Notes: a model not told the origin generated them from the letters alone. A stretch of 64,000 bases of DNA from Neopestalotiopsis rosae (GCA_023078685.1 JALGAS010000001.1:1922001-1986000), one strand, 5' to 3'. Positions 9,404 through 20,175 are shown, counted from the stretch's first letter. Program-made: numbers and translations.

Positions 9404-11498
9404 ATGGCTCCAGAAGCACGATCCAAACGATCGTCTCTTCAAGCGAAATCAACTGCCTCGACCGATTGGCTCCCGTATCAAGACGAACCCAAGTACACTT
9501 CCAAATCCATACGTACACGAGACCTCAAGCCTATAGCGCAACATGATTGGTTTGCAAGCCTCGCCTTGGCTATGAAGCAGCACGGAGACGATGTACAGAG
9601 CAAGATGGTTGTGAAGCTCTACTATTTCCTGCTGGACTTCATACCGCAAGCCTTGAACCAGGCATATAGACACATTTCCGGAAAGAATGTTAACTATGGA
9701 ATACCTGCTCTGCCATGCTGGAGAGTATCAGTTCTCGCGACATAGAACCTGCAAAAACGCCGAAACTGCCTTCAAGAATCTAGAAAAGTGGATGCGTCTT
9801 GGCAACGATTGGCAAGATGCTCTGAAGAATGCCACGGACCCGCGTACCAGCATGGAGGCAGAGCACCGGGGCTCCATTCCCCAGCGGGCATGCTGGCAAT
9901 CTTGGTGATCGCTTATCCCGACTTAGACAAAGTGGCCAGTTTTAAGCAACGGATCAAACGGTTACAAATTGACTGGATGATGGATCAACCCAGAGATAAA
10001 TTATCAGTCAGAGAAGGCTTCTGGAAGGGCGTGAATAATTGCAACATCTCCACCGTTTTCATCGACGAGAAGCTCGAGCAAGCAGCAAATGGAGTTACAA
10101 TGTTAGCCGACTACGACAAGCTTTTCGGCTCTGAGTTCTCCCATTGCCGAAATGATATGCGCCCGTACCTTCAAGACTGGGCGAGTCATCTTACTTTGGG
10201 AGGCTCATTCACAAACGATCAACGACAGTCTGCCGACAGCCTCAGCATCGACGGCGACAACTCCAGTATTGGCAGCCATGGGTCAAGTTCTCGAGACGAT
10301 CCAGAGGATATACTGCCCTCGCTATCTATTTCACAACTGCGCGGGCATTTGAACCCAATGGCGAAAGACCCGAAAGAGCTGGGTGATTGGCTAATAGGCA
10401 AACTGGCGCAGGAAGCTGATGGTAGTGTGTTCTCAACGTGGTGCAGATACTGGGAAGGAAGAATTGATAAGGCAACCAGCTACCAGGAACAAATGATCAT
10501 CCGGTCACTTTTCATACAGAGCCTGCGCAGGATCGAGAGTTTGGACTCAGCCCCGGAAGCTGCTCCTGTCGCCGAGGTGTATGCACTACTGGACACTGGA
10601 GACGGCTCGAGCGCATGCAATCAAGGCAGGAATGAAGCCTTGCAAAGTTTGGACGACCTTCAAGTTTACAGGGCTTGCACCCAAAGCAATCTTCAGCTTC
10701 GACAGCTAATAGAAAGTCTAGATAACAATGACAATGCACTTGTCTGGGCTGAGAAATGCTTCACTCAACAAGTCTGCTTCTTTTCGGACTTCAGCAAGAC
10801 TTCCCCGTTCTTTGCACAATACAAAAAAGTCATCAAGCTCGATACATGGCGCACAGATATGCTTGTTGATGGATTTGAAAATTTGAACCGGGTCAATCGC
10901 GACGAGCTGACTTTGTGGCGCAACAACCAGAAGTCTCTTCTGACGGATAACGCAATAGCCACCCTGATGCTCACGTCTTGGCAAATTCGCTCACTCCTTC
11001 CAGGCGGCGACTGCCAGACTGTTTTGACGGATTGGCAATATTCGGTCTTTCGTCAGTCCATCTGCGCGGATCTCAGCGAGCCGTGCATCTGTGGATATAT
11101 CGGAGTACAAGCTGATGCCTATCGTAAACACTACTATTTCGAGCAGCACGGTCCAGCTCAAGCACAAGAGCTTGCACAAGCTCCTCGGAGATGTCAAACA
11201 GCCGCAGAATGTGAGCAGCCCCATTGTTACAGTGATCCAGAAACGAGCCTACCATCCGGCGGCCGCGAGCGCAACAATGTCTCGTGCCGATCAAGTTCGG
11301 GACTTGAGGTGTTCTTTGAAAGAGCTGGTTCGACATTTCAGTAGCCGTGCTTCGTTAGCGAGACACTTCGAGACTGTTCATCTGGGACATCAGTACGATA
11401 CATATGAATGCCCCATCTGTTGTATTGTGCTGCATGATGAAAAGCACCTCAAATCTCACGCAGAAGGCGCGCACGGTATATTCATCGGCAAGCTGTAG
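9404..11498 (+). CDS. Hypothetical multi-exon protein ending in C2H2-like fingers
   Basis: ATG at 9404 (MAPEARSKRS). The coding frame changes twice near the start in ways short introns explain: 9689-9731 (43 nt, phase 0) joins HISGKN to FSRHRTCKNAE; 9844-9884 (41 nt, phase 1) joins NATDP to GMLAILVIAYPDLD. Both introns are shorter than others here, so frameshifts are an alternative. A long frame runs to about 11040. The frame must change again between 11040 and 11280 to reach the C-terminal ECPICCIVLHDEKHLKSHAE and its preceding SSRASLARHFETVH, both C2H2-like. The middle has no recognised domain. Function unknown; a nucleic-acid-binding role is inferred only from the fingers. Confidence 0.55.
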
Positions 11499-12327
11499 AT
11501 GCAAAAAAATGCATTTGGAAAGTTGTTGGCTCTGTGGTGGGTGTAGCTAAGACGCAGTCTTTCTGCCACTTATTAGGTACATAGGTAGTTGCCGGTGCAA
11601 GCATTTCTTCCGTTACGAGAGGACCTTTCTTAGTCTGTCTGCCACGTCGGCAATGAACTAATCGGTGCATATTCTACGAGATACATATATAGTAGCGCGC
11701 CTAAAAACTTGCTGTGCTCTTAGGTAATTTTGGCTATGGGTCGACCATGCAGCCAGCAATAGTTAGTGCACACACCCATTACACCCAGGTTATTCCCCTG
11801 GATGGCAACTGACAGATCCATTTCTCAAGTTTCTGTCCTGACTCTAACTTGAGCTCAAAGACTATTCCATTCTGGCCTTTCATATTTAGGGGGAAAACCA
11901 TGTAGATGGAGCCATTTCGCGCGTTGTGGACATTCAGAGTGGAGCCTTCATGTCGCACTTAGCGTCAGGCATGAAGTTATCAGATGTAACGGGCGGCAAC
12001 AACATTCACAAATTGCTCTTATTAGTTCCCGCACTTCCAGCGTTAGCTAGAAGGCGGCAACTTTCATGTGGACTCTGGGGTCAAATCGATACATTCTGAG
12101 AGAACCACTTTTCCATTACAAAAAAAAAAAAAAGGCTACACAATCCAATCCCTTGCACAGGAGAGAGTCGTAGGAGCATCCAGCAGGATTCGTTGTTGGC
12201 AGCACTCAGAAATCAGGTGGGTTAAATATGATGTCCTGCACTCGTCCACGAGCTTGCCAGTCCACCACTGACCAGCTCTGCTCTATTAGTAGAGGCGTCA
12301 CAGCTAGTCGATAATCATTTTAGAGCT
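11499..12327. other. No supported gene
   Basis: Intergenic. An A-run of 14 starts near 12120. No motifs or repeats seen. Confidence 0.4.
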
Positions 12328-12525
12328 ATGCCATCCTTACCGAATATCATTGTCGAGGTATATGAGGACGGTCCTAATGACACGAGAAAAATAATGATAT
12401 ATCATGGATGGACGATTAGGACAACAGAATATGTGGAAGAGAAGGACTGGGGCAGAAGTTATAGTGACTTTGAAGACGCTTATGCCCATGATAACAATAA
12501 ATGGAGTGAGGATCTTAAGGAGTAG
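12328..12525 (+). CDS. Short hypothetical frame, 65 aa
   Basis: ATG at 12328 opens a small acidic frame (IIVEVYEDGPNDTRKIMIYH, later EEKDWGRSYSDFEDAY). The composition looks protein-like, but there is no recognisable domain and it could be one exon of something larger or chance. Confidence 0.3.
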   Translation: MPSLPNIIVEVYEDGPNDTRKIMIYHGWTIRTTEYVEEKDWGRSYSDFEDAYAHDNNKWSEDLKE

Positions 12526-12841
12526 TTATGATATTGACATTGATAGTGATTTCTGGAGAAGAGCGGCCGACTAAGGAATAAACATATAAACATAATATAA
12601 TCTCCAAGGCGCTGTGTAAGCAACAGCAAGCTGCATGATGCCAGTCTCGCCAAGGGCGTAGCCGCACCAAATCTGTGCACAACAGATACAGATGCGCTAT
12701 AGCCGCCCACACCAGCGGTCTGCGTACACACTTGGTATAGCAACATTACTCAAAGCGACGTGCCAAACAGCCGGGAGAGTCTGCGCAAAGTCTTACAGTT
12801 ATAGAAAGTTTTATCAATATATTCGCCATTAGACGAAAGAT
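12526..12841. other. No supported gene
   Basis: Spacer before the hydrophobic-module copy. Nothing I can name. Confidence 0.35.
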
Positions 12842-12965
12842 ATGGTCGTTGCACCAATACACATGCTTGCAATGATGCTGGCGGAGCCGAAGCCAGCCAG
12901 TATTGGGACTGGTCTCGTCAAAGTCGCGATGATCGCAGCTCCAAAAGCAATTGATACCATCTCGG
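12842..12965 (-). pseudogene. Hydrophobic-module relic, copy 1
   Basis: On the minus strand this reads AFGAAIIATLTRPVPILAGF followed by GSASIIASM. It is clearly related to 14229-14360 (VIAAIGVALTGPIPTVAALG) and 28580-28715 (AAIGVALTGPDFTVVGFSFA). No flanking coding sequence is kept. Confidence 0.6.
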
Positions 12966-13206
12966 TTAAAGCACGATCCGTTTAGTGGAAGAGCATGTTT
13001 TGTCTATTAATATCCGTTTATTGAGATGGAAAGGAATGAACTAAAACTGGGGCAGGGTCATTGACATCTCTTCAAGACTAATCAGCATCACACAGCTGCA
13101 CCCCTGCACAGAGATACGGACACTACCTTTGTACTAAATCAGCTTGAGTTGAATTTTCCATATTCTTCATCACACTCTGTGAACTAGTAAAGCTCAAATT
13201 CTTGTT

Positions 13207-13800
13207 TTATCCCAATGGCTCTGCATCTTGCCATAGTTGTTCTGTGATCACCATAGCTGAGACCTGGCGACAATGTCCCCAGAAATGAACATACAAATCC
13301 CCCGTAGTTTTGTCTGTATAATTATCTGGTAGTTGTCGTTGCAGTTCGACTGGTTTAATACCGATAATCGCATGAACCGGAATCTGATGCAAGACTAAAA
13401 GCTCAGCTGCATGATCATCGGCTGTCCGGCCTGCACTTAAAGTGACTTTATGTTCCCGTATAAGTGATGATGCTCTCCGAGGTATATAGTTGGAGCAAAG
13501 GCGCGCAACATCAATCTCAACGACCCAGCACTTCGCGACCCGCTCACGCGCTAGCTTTCTCGCCCAGTTGAAAGCATGGCTCTCGTCATCGAAGACAGAA
13601 ATGAATCGTGTCGGTCGCTTGTTTCGCCAGTTGAAATGCGCCGCGAGATCATAGGGCAGGTTAGGTAGGTCGAGCGGTGTTTGGTCTTTTGCTTGGATGC
13701 CTTGGGCAGACGAAATCTTGGTGGGTGAGTTATCGTGCATTACACGGTACAAACGTGATGGCTGCATTATGTTTTCATTGTTCGCAGTATCCGTGGTCAT
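13207..13800 (-). CDS. DUF7587-like protein, 197 aa
   Basis: Single exon, ATG at 13800. After a short Asn/Thr leader it reads SRLYRVMHDNSPT, then HFNWRNKRPTRFISVFDDE, SHAFNWARKLA and WVVEIDVARLC. This R-then-RFIS-then-AxxWA layout resembles the fungal DUF7587 group and, loosely, ADP-ribosyltransferase-like folds. The C-terminal part has AAELLVLHQIPVHAIIGI, resembling the E-containing strand of such folds. Enzyme activity is not claimed. The family name is from memory and moderate. Confidence 0.6.
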   Translation of the reverse strand: MTTDTANNENIMQPSRLYRVMHDNSPTKISSAQGIQAKDQTPLDLPNLPYDLAAHFNWRNKRPTRFISVFDDESHAFNWARKLARERVAKCWVVEIDVARLCSNYIPRRASSLIREHKVTLSAGRTADDHAAELLVLHQIPVHAIIGIKPVELQRQLPDNYTDKTTGDLYVHFWGHCRQVSAMVITEQLWQDAEPLG

Positions 13801-14209
13801 ATCTGTGGGGAAATGTTGCGCTTTTATAAGCTGATTAATGGAATATTTGATACGAAGGTTGTTGCTATCAAATACCTCATATAATTGTAGCCATTACAAG
13901 TTCAGGTTCAGATTCGACTTCGTGCCAGCAGCCATAATATAGTCTGGTAGGTACACGAGCATATCAATCATCATTCTACATCTTGCGTATCTGACTGTGC
14001 CGTTTTTAGACATTGGCTGAGACAAGTGTTAAAATTGAGCGTGTTTTCTTGTTTCTACCTGTGTTACGAATCAGACTAAAATAAAAGGTTCGCCGCTGTG
14101 GCGTAGCCGAGAACCTTGGAGTTGAACGTTCACAAAGCCCGCCGGAAAGTCCCGACGTGAGACAGAGAACCCTAGATCATATACGGGAGCGCAAAATTCT
14201 CGGCTATAC
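13801..14209. other. No supported gene
   Basis: Upstream region of the DUF7587-like gene and of the hydrophobic frame at 14210, facing away from each other. No clear promoter element. Confidence 0.35.
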
Positions 14210-14593
14210 ATGCTTCGACCGAAATGGCAAATGTCATTGGCAGCCGTTATAGCTGCAATCGGTGTGGCCTTGACTGGACCAATCCCAACAGTGGCTGCTT
14301 TGGGCGCCGTCGGTATCATTGCAAGTATGTATATTAGCGCGGCAACCGAAGTTTTCGTCTCATGGCAGAATACTACATTCCACATACCTCTAGTCATTTA
14401 CACAGACTCTTTCGCGACCGCTTGGTGCAGTGCTTTGGGCAATTTTGCCGTACCAAGTGCGTTCGCCCTGTTGCAAAGCGCTGGCGCGGGCGGCCATGGC
14501 GCGACTATTGTGTGGCATTTGGTGGGGCTACTAGTGCTGTTATGGTGGCTGGAAACAGACGTCTTTGTCAGGGACAGGCTCAAAATAAATTAA
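14210..14593 (+). CDS. Small hydrophobic protein, 127 aa (module copy 2)
   Basis: ATG at 14210. Residues 9-45 (LAAVIAAIGVALTGPIPTVA and on to GIIASM) form a long apolar Gly/Ala-rich stretch, and 60-115 are also largely apolar, ending VWHLVGLLVLLWWLET. This suggests a small membrane protein. At GCAA|GTATGT (about 14327) all three copies of the module share a donor-like sequence, so the true gene may splice there. Two truncated relatives (12842-12965 and 28580-28715) show the module is being copied. Function unknown. Confidence 0.4.
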   Translation: MLRPKWQMSLAAVIAAIGVALTGPIPTVAALGAVGIIASMYISAATEVFVSWQNTTFHIPLVIYTDSFATAWCSALGNFAVPSAFALLQSAGAGGHGATIVWHLVGLLVLLWWLETDVFVRDRLKIN

Positions 14594-14851
14594 GGAGAGG
14601 TGCCTGAGTTGATCGAATTCACGCACAAATGCTCCTGCTGCCAATGTTTCGGTCTCTGGAAGGCATGATACATGGCAAAGAACTGTTAACTGGTATCATG
14701 ATCTAGCCTATACGCTCATTCCAAATGACGATAAATCTTATTGAGGTTACGCTTCGTTATTTCGTGGCTGTGATGACAATATTTTCAAGCGGATGCCTTG
14801 GGGTTTATTGGCATTCAAGTACAGGTCGTTCTATCAGTGTCAATCAAAATC

Positions 14852-15001
14852 AGGAAAACAGACCGAACGTCCCCGACGATAACTTCCAAGATTTGCTTTT
14901 GCGCCCTCAGTCTCTTCAGCCGATAACGCATATTAAGTTACTTTGGACTTACACTTCTGAGTCGTGGAGAAACTGAACATTTTGTTGCGAGACTTCGTCA
15001 C
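14852..15001 (+). pseudogene. Truncated copy of the 5' end of the NFX1-type helicase gene
   Basis: The first part (to about 14935) matches 37152-37240: CCGAACGTCCCC then TTCCAAGATTTGCTTTT. The rest matches 37482-37548: TTGGACTTACACTTCTGAG, GTGGAGAAA, TTGCGAGACTTCGTC. The roughly 240 bp between these blocks in the parent are absent. The parental ATG (GAGAAAATGAAC) is CTG here. It cannot be expressed as the helicase. Confidence 0.75.
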
Positions 15002-15194
15002 ACAAATATGATCTGCAGTGTTGATAGAGTACTCGCAAGCAAGGGCTTCACTATGGCGCCAAAAAACCCGCTTCGTGTAGAATGTTTGCGGGACTATATA
15101 GATCATCGCGTGTGAACAGTGATTAGTGATCTGCAGCAAATATTCTTGGTAGAGCAGAATAAAGTATTTGTATGCGTGTCCCTAATGATTGATC

Positions 15195-16200
15195 TTAACA
15201 GCCATGGGAGTGCTGGCTACATCTGGAATTCATGCTACCTGAATGAACGCAGTGTAGACAAAGCCCGATAGTCTTGTCAAAGATGTCTAGACTTCGACTA
15301 CGATCTCTCCTATATGCTGGCGCCGCATGTTTGTAACCATAGGTACATGTAGCACTTGATTCCTCTGGGATTGGATCACGCATCGTCCCTGCTGACTCTA
15401 ATGCCTTGGAGATAGAGGTGTGGGTTAAATGCGCTGGCCAGAGATTCTCTCTTTCCAACAGCTTGATATATGCGTGAGCATATTTGCTTGTCCATCCACA
15501 TTTGTGAACACAGAGTCCAGTCTCATCGTTGACCCCTGATATAAGAATGTTCGCTACCTTCAGTCTTGCAAACCCTCTCTGCTCTTCCAGCAGACCTTTC
15601 CGTTTGCCCGTCAGTCATATGTCCAGATGAGTCATCGGAGTGCTTACAGAAGACCCTCCACGTCATAGCAGATTCAACTTCTTCGCATGAGAGAGCAAGA
15701 TAAGGACCATCATAGTCAAGTATCAATGCTCTCGTGATCTCTTTGAAAGCCTTTGAGTTCTGAAGTAGATACGCTGCAGCAGTGAGAAACACCAGATTGC
15801 TAGCTTCGTCTGTAGAGGATCGAAGCCAACTTTCGCTTGGAAATCTCAAGACATCAACACAATCATACTTGTCTGCGGTGACGGCAATTGCGAAGATATC
15901 GCCTGCAGAGAGAGTTCGAGGTACATCTCCGTTGTGATGGTGAACAATAGAACAGATAAGCTTCAACGCAACTGCATTGTCTTCAGGTAATAATATCTCA
16001 GCAGGTCCGTCGGCATCGAGCAAATCATGGCCTTCCTTCCATTCTGGCCCGAGCATGGCAGAGAAAGGTTTTGAGACTGCTGTCAATGACGTAGACTGAA
16101 CATGAAGCCTTGCCTTTTCTGGCCCAACTACCAGAATAAGATCGCCATCTGGAGCAATTTCGACAATGGTGTTAATCTGGGCGTTTCCTTGATTTTCCAT
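15195..16200 (-). CDS. BTB/POZ-domain protein, 317 aa
   Basis: Two exons on the minus strand: 16200-15648 and 15595-15195. They are separated by a 52-nt intron (GTAAGC..AAAG, phase 1) that turns an apparent early stop into WRVFCLLEEQRGFARL. ATG at 16200. Residues 13-150 form a fungal-type BTB domain: IAPDGDLILVVGPEKARLHV, SKPFSAMLGPEWKEG, ILLPEDNAVALKLIC and VTADKYDCVDVLRF. The C-terminal part has LCVHKCGWTSKYAHAY and a Cys/His-containing tail, probably metal-binding. Fungal BTB proteins of this kind are abundant and mostly uncharacterised; a protein-interaction or Cul3-adaptor role is general family knowledge. Confidence 0.85.
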
Positions 16201-17045
16201 GCTGTATTTAATCGTCTACCACTGTTTCGTGAAGGTCATCGAAAAGGCACCTGAAAGGGATTTCGGTGGGCGTTGTTCAGCCGATCTGGACCTCGTCGAG
16301 TTCAGTAGTCATCTAATCCATGAGTACAAGTCACGTGAACCAAAGCTGGAATGAAGCGACCAGAAGTTTAGATATTTCCTATCTGATAAAGGGCAGTAAT
16401 TTATTTATTGATAAAAAAAGAAAAAAGTCCCTAGGAGTTAAATGAATCGTTGATTCAATGCTCTATAATATTGAGTTCGGCCATTCACCGGGAAGCCGAG
16501 TAACTTCATGGCCGTTGTGCACTTAGCTCGCCTTTTGCGGGATTATGGAAGCAGGTAATAACGGTTTCGCGTCCGAAACCTTCACCGCGACTGTTCTTGT
16601 CTCACTTGGCAGAGAAAGAATACGATAGTGTACCGCAAACTCCCCTGCGTCAACCCTTAGATTGGTAATCAACTATCGTCTTACTTGGCATGCGCTTATC
16701 CCTACTATATAAAATTACATTCCCGAGAGTTTAATTTCAGAATCAATACTATCGCTGTCTTCCGATTTGTTACTGCAAAAGTCGCCCGAATGAGTTCTTT
16801 GGCGGTCTGCCTCTGAGCCGTGCGGTGCAAAGGTACATAAGACATCTTCATGCAGAAGCACGAGGTTAGCGGGAAGGGAGGCGGAAGGTTCGCTTAAACG
16901 GGTGAACGGCGTGAGCTGATTCGTATGATGTGTCCGTACTAATTCATCTCTTGCTGCCTTGCCCGTTCAAGCCGTTAAAGAAGGGTAGAACAAGCATGCT
17001 TGTATTTTTCGGATGGATGTGATGCAAGATCACTTCTGTCTTAGA
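16201..17045. other. No supported gene
   Basis: Upstream of the BTB gene. ACTATATAAAATT near 16703 is TATA-like but points at no clear gene. Nothing else seen. Confidence 0.35.
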
Positions 17046-17190
17046 GGAACCTGACGGAGAGCAAAGAAGGTGATCTCCGCTACACCGGCCGAATTGCACC
17101 TCTGGAAGAAAGTTACTTTCTACCTCTGTGGATTAAAAGATGCCGCCGTTGTTCGTACAAGACGTATTGCGAAGTCGCTGTCAGTAGCGG
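17046..17190 (+). pseudogene. Fragment of the DUF4470-MYND gene
   Basis: Aligns with 35705-35850 of the intact gene: GACGGAGAGCAA, then ATCTCCGCTACACCGGCCGA, then GCACCT.TGGAAGA, then ATTGCGAAG.CGCTGTC.GTAGCG. The peptide ISATPAELHLWK is shared. Only about 50 codons survive, with no MYND finger and no upstream exons. Confidence 0.8.
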
Positions 17191-17612
17191 TGAGTCCGGG
17201 CGATTCGCGTCCAAGATCAGTCCAGTCATTAACACGCCATTTGACTTGCAGTGGCGTCGCGGACCGCATCCGACTGCCCTGCAAGGAACGGCTCCTCCGG
17301 CTTAACTCCAACGAAGGCCTTACTTTCACCCGTGAACCACTATGCTGTCTGTGCAATGCCAGTTCCGTATCACAGGGGTATCAAATTGCACCAGGTTAAT
17401 TCGCACGTGGTATTCGTAGGAAAGCTTATTCAGTAAGGTGCCTCTAGACCTTCGCTGGCTCTCGGCGCGGGGTAGCCATCATCGCATGTTAGCGAAAAGA
17501 ATACTTCATTCAGCACACCGACAGACTATCTACAGAGCTCATATCGATTGATCCTCAAATCTTCAACCCAAAAAATCGACACTGAACGAAACGGCTGTGT
17601 TTTCTATTAATT
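17191..17612. other. No supported gene
   Basis: Leader of the exonuclease gene plus unassigned DNA downstream of the MYND fragment. Similarity to the parent gene stops near 17190. Confidence 0.35.
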
Positions 17613-18541
17613 ATGAGCGAGATCAAGACAGAGATTATCAACACAACGAAACAAATCGGTGATCTAGTCGACTGGCTCATCCTGCGCCATCGCCCACCGG
17701 AGCCCTACAGACCAACAATGTATATTGACCTCGAAGGCGTGAACCTCTCCCGTGAGGGCTCAATCTCCATCTTCACCCTTTTGGTCGATACAGGTATCCC
17801 TACTTTATGCGTCTATCTCATCGATGTATATTCTCTAGGCTCAGAAGCGTTCAACACCACCGGTATCGAGGGCCAGACGCTCAAGGATATCCTTCAAGCT
17901 GAGAAATTCCAAAGATATTTTTCGACGTTCGTAACGACGCAGACGCCTTATTTGCACATTTCGGCGTGGCACTACAAGGGGTGCAGGATGTCCAACTTAT
18001 GGAGAGCGCTAAAAGGACGACAACGAGCTCTAGAAAATATCTGAATGGCTTAGCCAAGTGTGTTGAGCAATATGCATTATTTGGCAACGACCTAGCGAGC
18101 TGGAAGGTGGCAAAAGAAAAAGGCTCGCGATTGTTCAACCCTGAATATGGCGGCTCCTACCAAGTTTTCGAACAACGCCCAATTGTTGACGAGATCATCT
18201 CCTACTGTGTCGGCGATGTCCAGCATCTTCCTAAGCTCTGGCAAAGGTTCCAGGCAAATACCAGTATGTGGCGAGAGATGGTGAACAAAGAAACCGAGAA
18301 GCGCGTCGAGACATCTCAGCAACCGGAGTATCAACACCATGGCACAAATCGGGCGCTGGCTCCGTGGAACGAAGATCAAAATCGTATTCTGAATGTGTGG
18401 AATTATGTCCCGGCTTACAATTTTTCCAGCGAGGACAACAGCTGGGATTTTGAAAGAGATGATTCTTGGGATGACGACGGTCCGACTAGCTGTAGGGACA
18501 TTATCAACAATTCGGATTACGAATTGTACTACTCCGACTGA
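17613..18541 (+). pseudogene. 3'-5' exonuclease (DEDDy-type) with one frameshift
   Basis: ATG at 17613. The start reads DLVDWLILRHRP then MYIDLEGVNLSREGSISIFT, giving Exo I (D-x-E). At about 17908-17911 the frame slips by one base inside AAATTCCAAAGAT; one missing base (TTCCCAAAG expected) restores KIFFDVRNDADALFAHFG, which is Exo II. Exo III follows as YCVGDVQHLPKLW. With the slip corrected the protein would be 309 aa with all DEDDy motifs. A Ser/Asp-rich tail ends at the TGA. Such proteins belong to the RNase D/WRN-type exonuclease superfamily. The slip could be mutation or sequencing error; the rest looks undamaged. Confidence 0.8.
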
Positions 18542-19344
18542 GCTTTCGTAGAATGGTTACTTGCGACCAAACTCGGAAGCGATCTTTGTTATATATTGTG
18601 GCCGTCCATCGCCTCGGGTTCTGTATACATTTGAGCGCTTTTTATATTTGACCGTCAGTAGTGCATGCGTAATATCAGTTAGACCGATGCGGATCCTGCG
18701 ACCATATCAAAACAATTCTTGGTAGAAACCAGTCACAACTATATGTAAAAGGTCACCGTAAATATTTGCTTGATCCCTCGAAAACAGCATGCATGTACAT
18801 TCGGTTGACGATACAACGGCCAGCGAGGCCCCATCAAAGGTCTGTCACAATTCTATGTCAGCTATTTCCTCAACTTGGACGATCAGCTATGCCATGCACT
18901 ATCAAGAATGCTCACTTAGCACGAATATCGCAAGACCCTGGGGCTGCAAAACATATTATCAATTCTGTTTGGCGGAACATAAATACGTGAGGATTAAGGG
19001 CTGAAATCCAAGAGGCCTTCTTACTAGAGATTACAGAGTAAAATAGTTGTGGCCGCTGCGTGCAACTCTGGAGGTGGCCGACTCGCCGCGAATCGTCGTT
19101 GCCAGCTGGGTAAACAGTGCCTTAGTGCCTAGCTCGGCAAATGATAGTTCAAGCGCTAATGCGAAGCTAAAAGCTTAGCTTTGTAAGACAGGTAAGTGGA
19201 TGCTTTTCTTCTTAGCTACATGCGCTTAAACGCATCTCATAGTATGTTGTTCCTTCCAATAGTTTGGGCAATTGTCCAGGGACAGGGATTATATTACATG
19301 GATGATGCACACCGCATAATCAGCACTAACGTACATCGTACAAA
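18542..19344. other. No supported gene
   Basis: Intergenic, short motif-free frames only. Confidence 0.35.
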
Positions 19345-19405
19345 TAGAGTTAAAACCGGCTTCTTTTTATCGACACTTTTCTCTTAGTTTTAAGCACGGA
19401 CGATC
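19345..19405. repeat. Arm fragment of the fold-back repeat
   Basis: AAAACCGGCTTCTTTTT.. and TTTAAGCACGGACGATCATC match the order of blocks in the 3.0-3.3 kb fold-back arms (ATCGGCTTCTT.. and GCACGGACGATCC). It lies immediately left of the solo LTR. Confidence 0.5.
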
Positions 19406-19426
19406 ATCAGTAATAATAATGATAAC

Positions 19427-19679
19427 TGTCACGGCGCTGGGCACGCTGCCGCTGGGCAGCTAGCGAAGGGACCCGGGCGCCAGCTGTGGGCGGCCCGGGT
19501 GGATCCCGCAACTGCAAATATCTTCACCGATCTGTCGGAACCTGAATTGTAGCTCTTCGAGCTACGTCCTGTCAATTAACCTACCGTAACGGTGAGCCGT
19601 TACCTGTAGACCTGTCAGACTGTAGAGAATATACTGCTATACGGCACAAGCCTATACTGCCCGCCCGCACCCCGTGACA
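19427..19679. mobile_element. Solo LTR of a retrotransposon, 253 bp
   Basis: Begins TGTCACGG and ends CCGTGACA, an 8-bp perfect terminal inverted repeat with TG..CA ends. It is flanked by a perfect 5-bp direct repeat, ATAAC (19422-19426 and 19680-19684), the target-site duplication expected from integrase. Its first 75 bases are strikingly GC-rich compared with the surroundings. No internal retroelement coding region lies nearby, so it is a solo LTR left by recombination or a non-autonomous insert. Orientation is not determinable. Confidence 0.85.
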
Positions 19680-19684
19680 ATAAC

Positions 19685-20175
19685 ACAATTGCATAATTTT
19701 ATATTCTTTAAAAACTGTGACGAACTATACGGTCGGGTTTCTTAGATAAACCTGGAGTATAGATCTAGGTGGGTTTATGCTAACAGGGTGCGCTAGCCAA
19801 GAAGATAACTATACTGAGCAAAGAGTAACTGAAGTAGTCTTGAAGGGATTCACAAGTGTAGTCGTCAAAGCGTATTGAATGCTTCGCCTATGGGTAAGAT
19901 AGATGCTTAGATTGATCACTGAGGTAATGACTGTCTATGTAACCGTAGGAAATCCGTTCCTAATATATCCATTCATTCCCTCACTGATGTTTGCTTGGAT
20001 CGTACCAACATGTATGATCCTCATTGTCCTGGATCGTTGGAATGAGGTCGATCCCCAACTGGATCGTGCTACGAGAAGAAACATGGAACAATCTTGGACG
20101 ATGTCGATCAGAGATCTATGGCCCAGAGATGATTCTAATGTGGATCGTGAGTCTCCCGAGTATATAGTGCTGGGC
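19685..20175. other. No supported gene
   Basis: Between the solo LTR and the NCBP1 fragment. A forward frame (19903-20220) overlaps the fragment antisense and is not credible. Confidence 0.35.

Noticed and set aside
14852..15001. RIP as the cause of differences between the NFX1-type 5' copy and its parent
   Set aside because: Here the parent, not the fragment, carries several of the A-for-G changes; the pattern does not show one-sided mutation of the duplicate.
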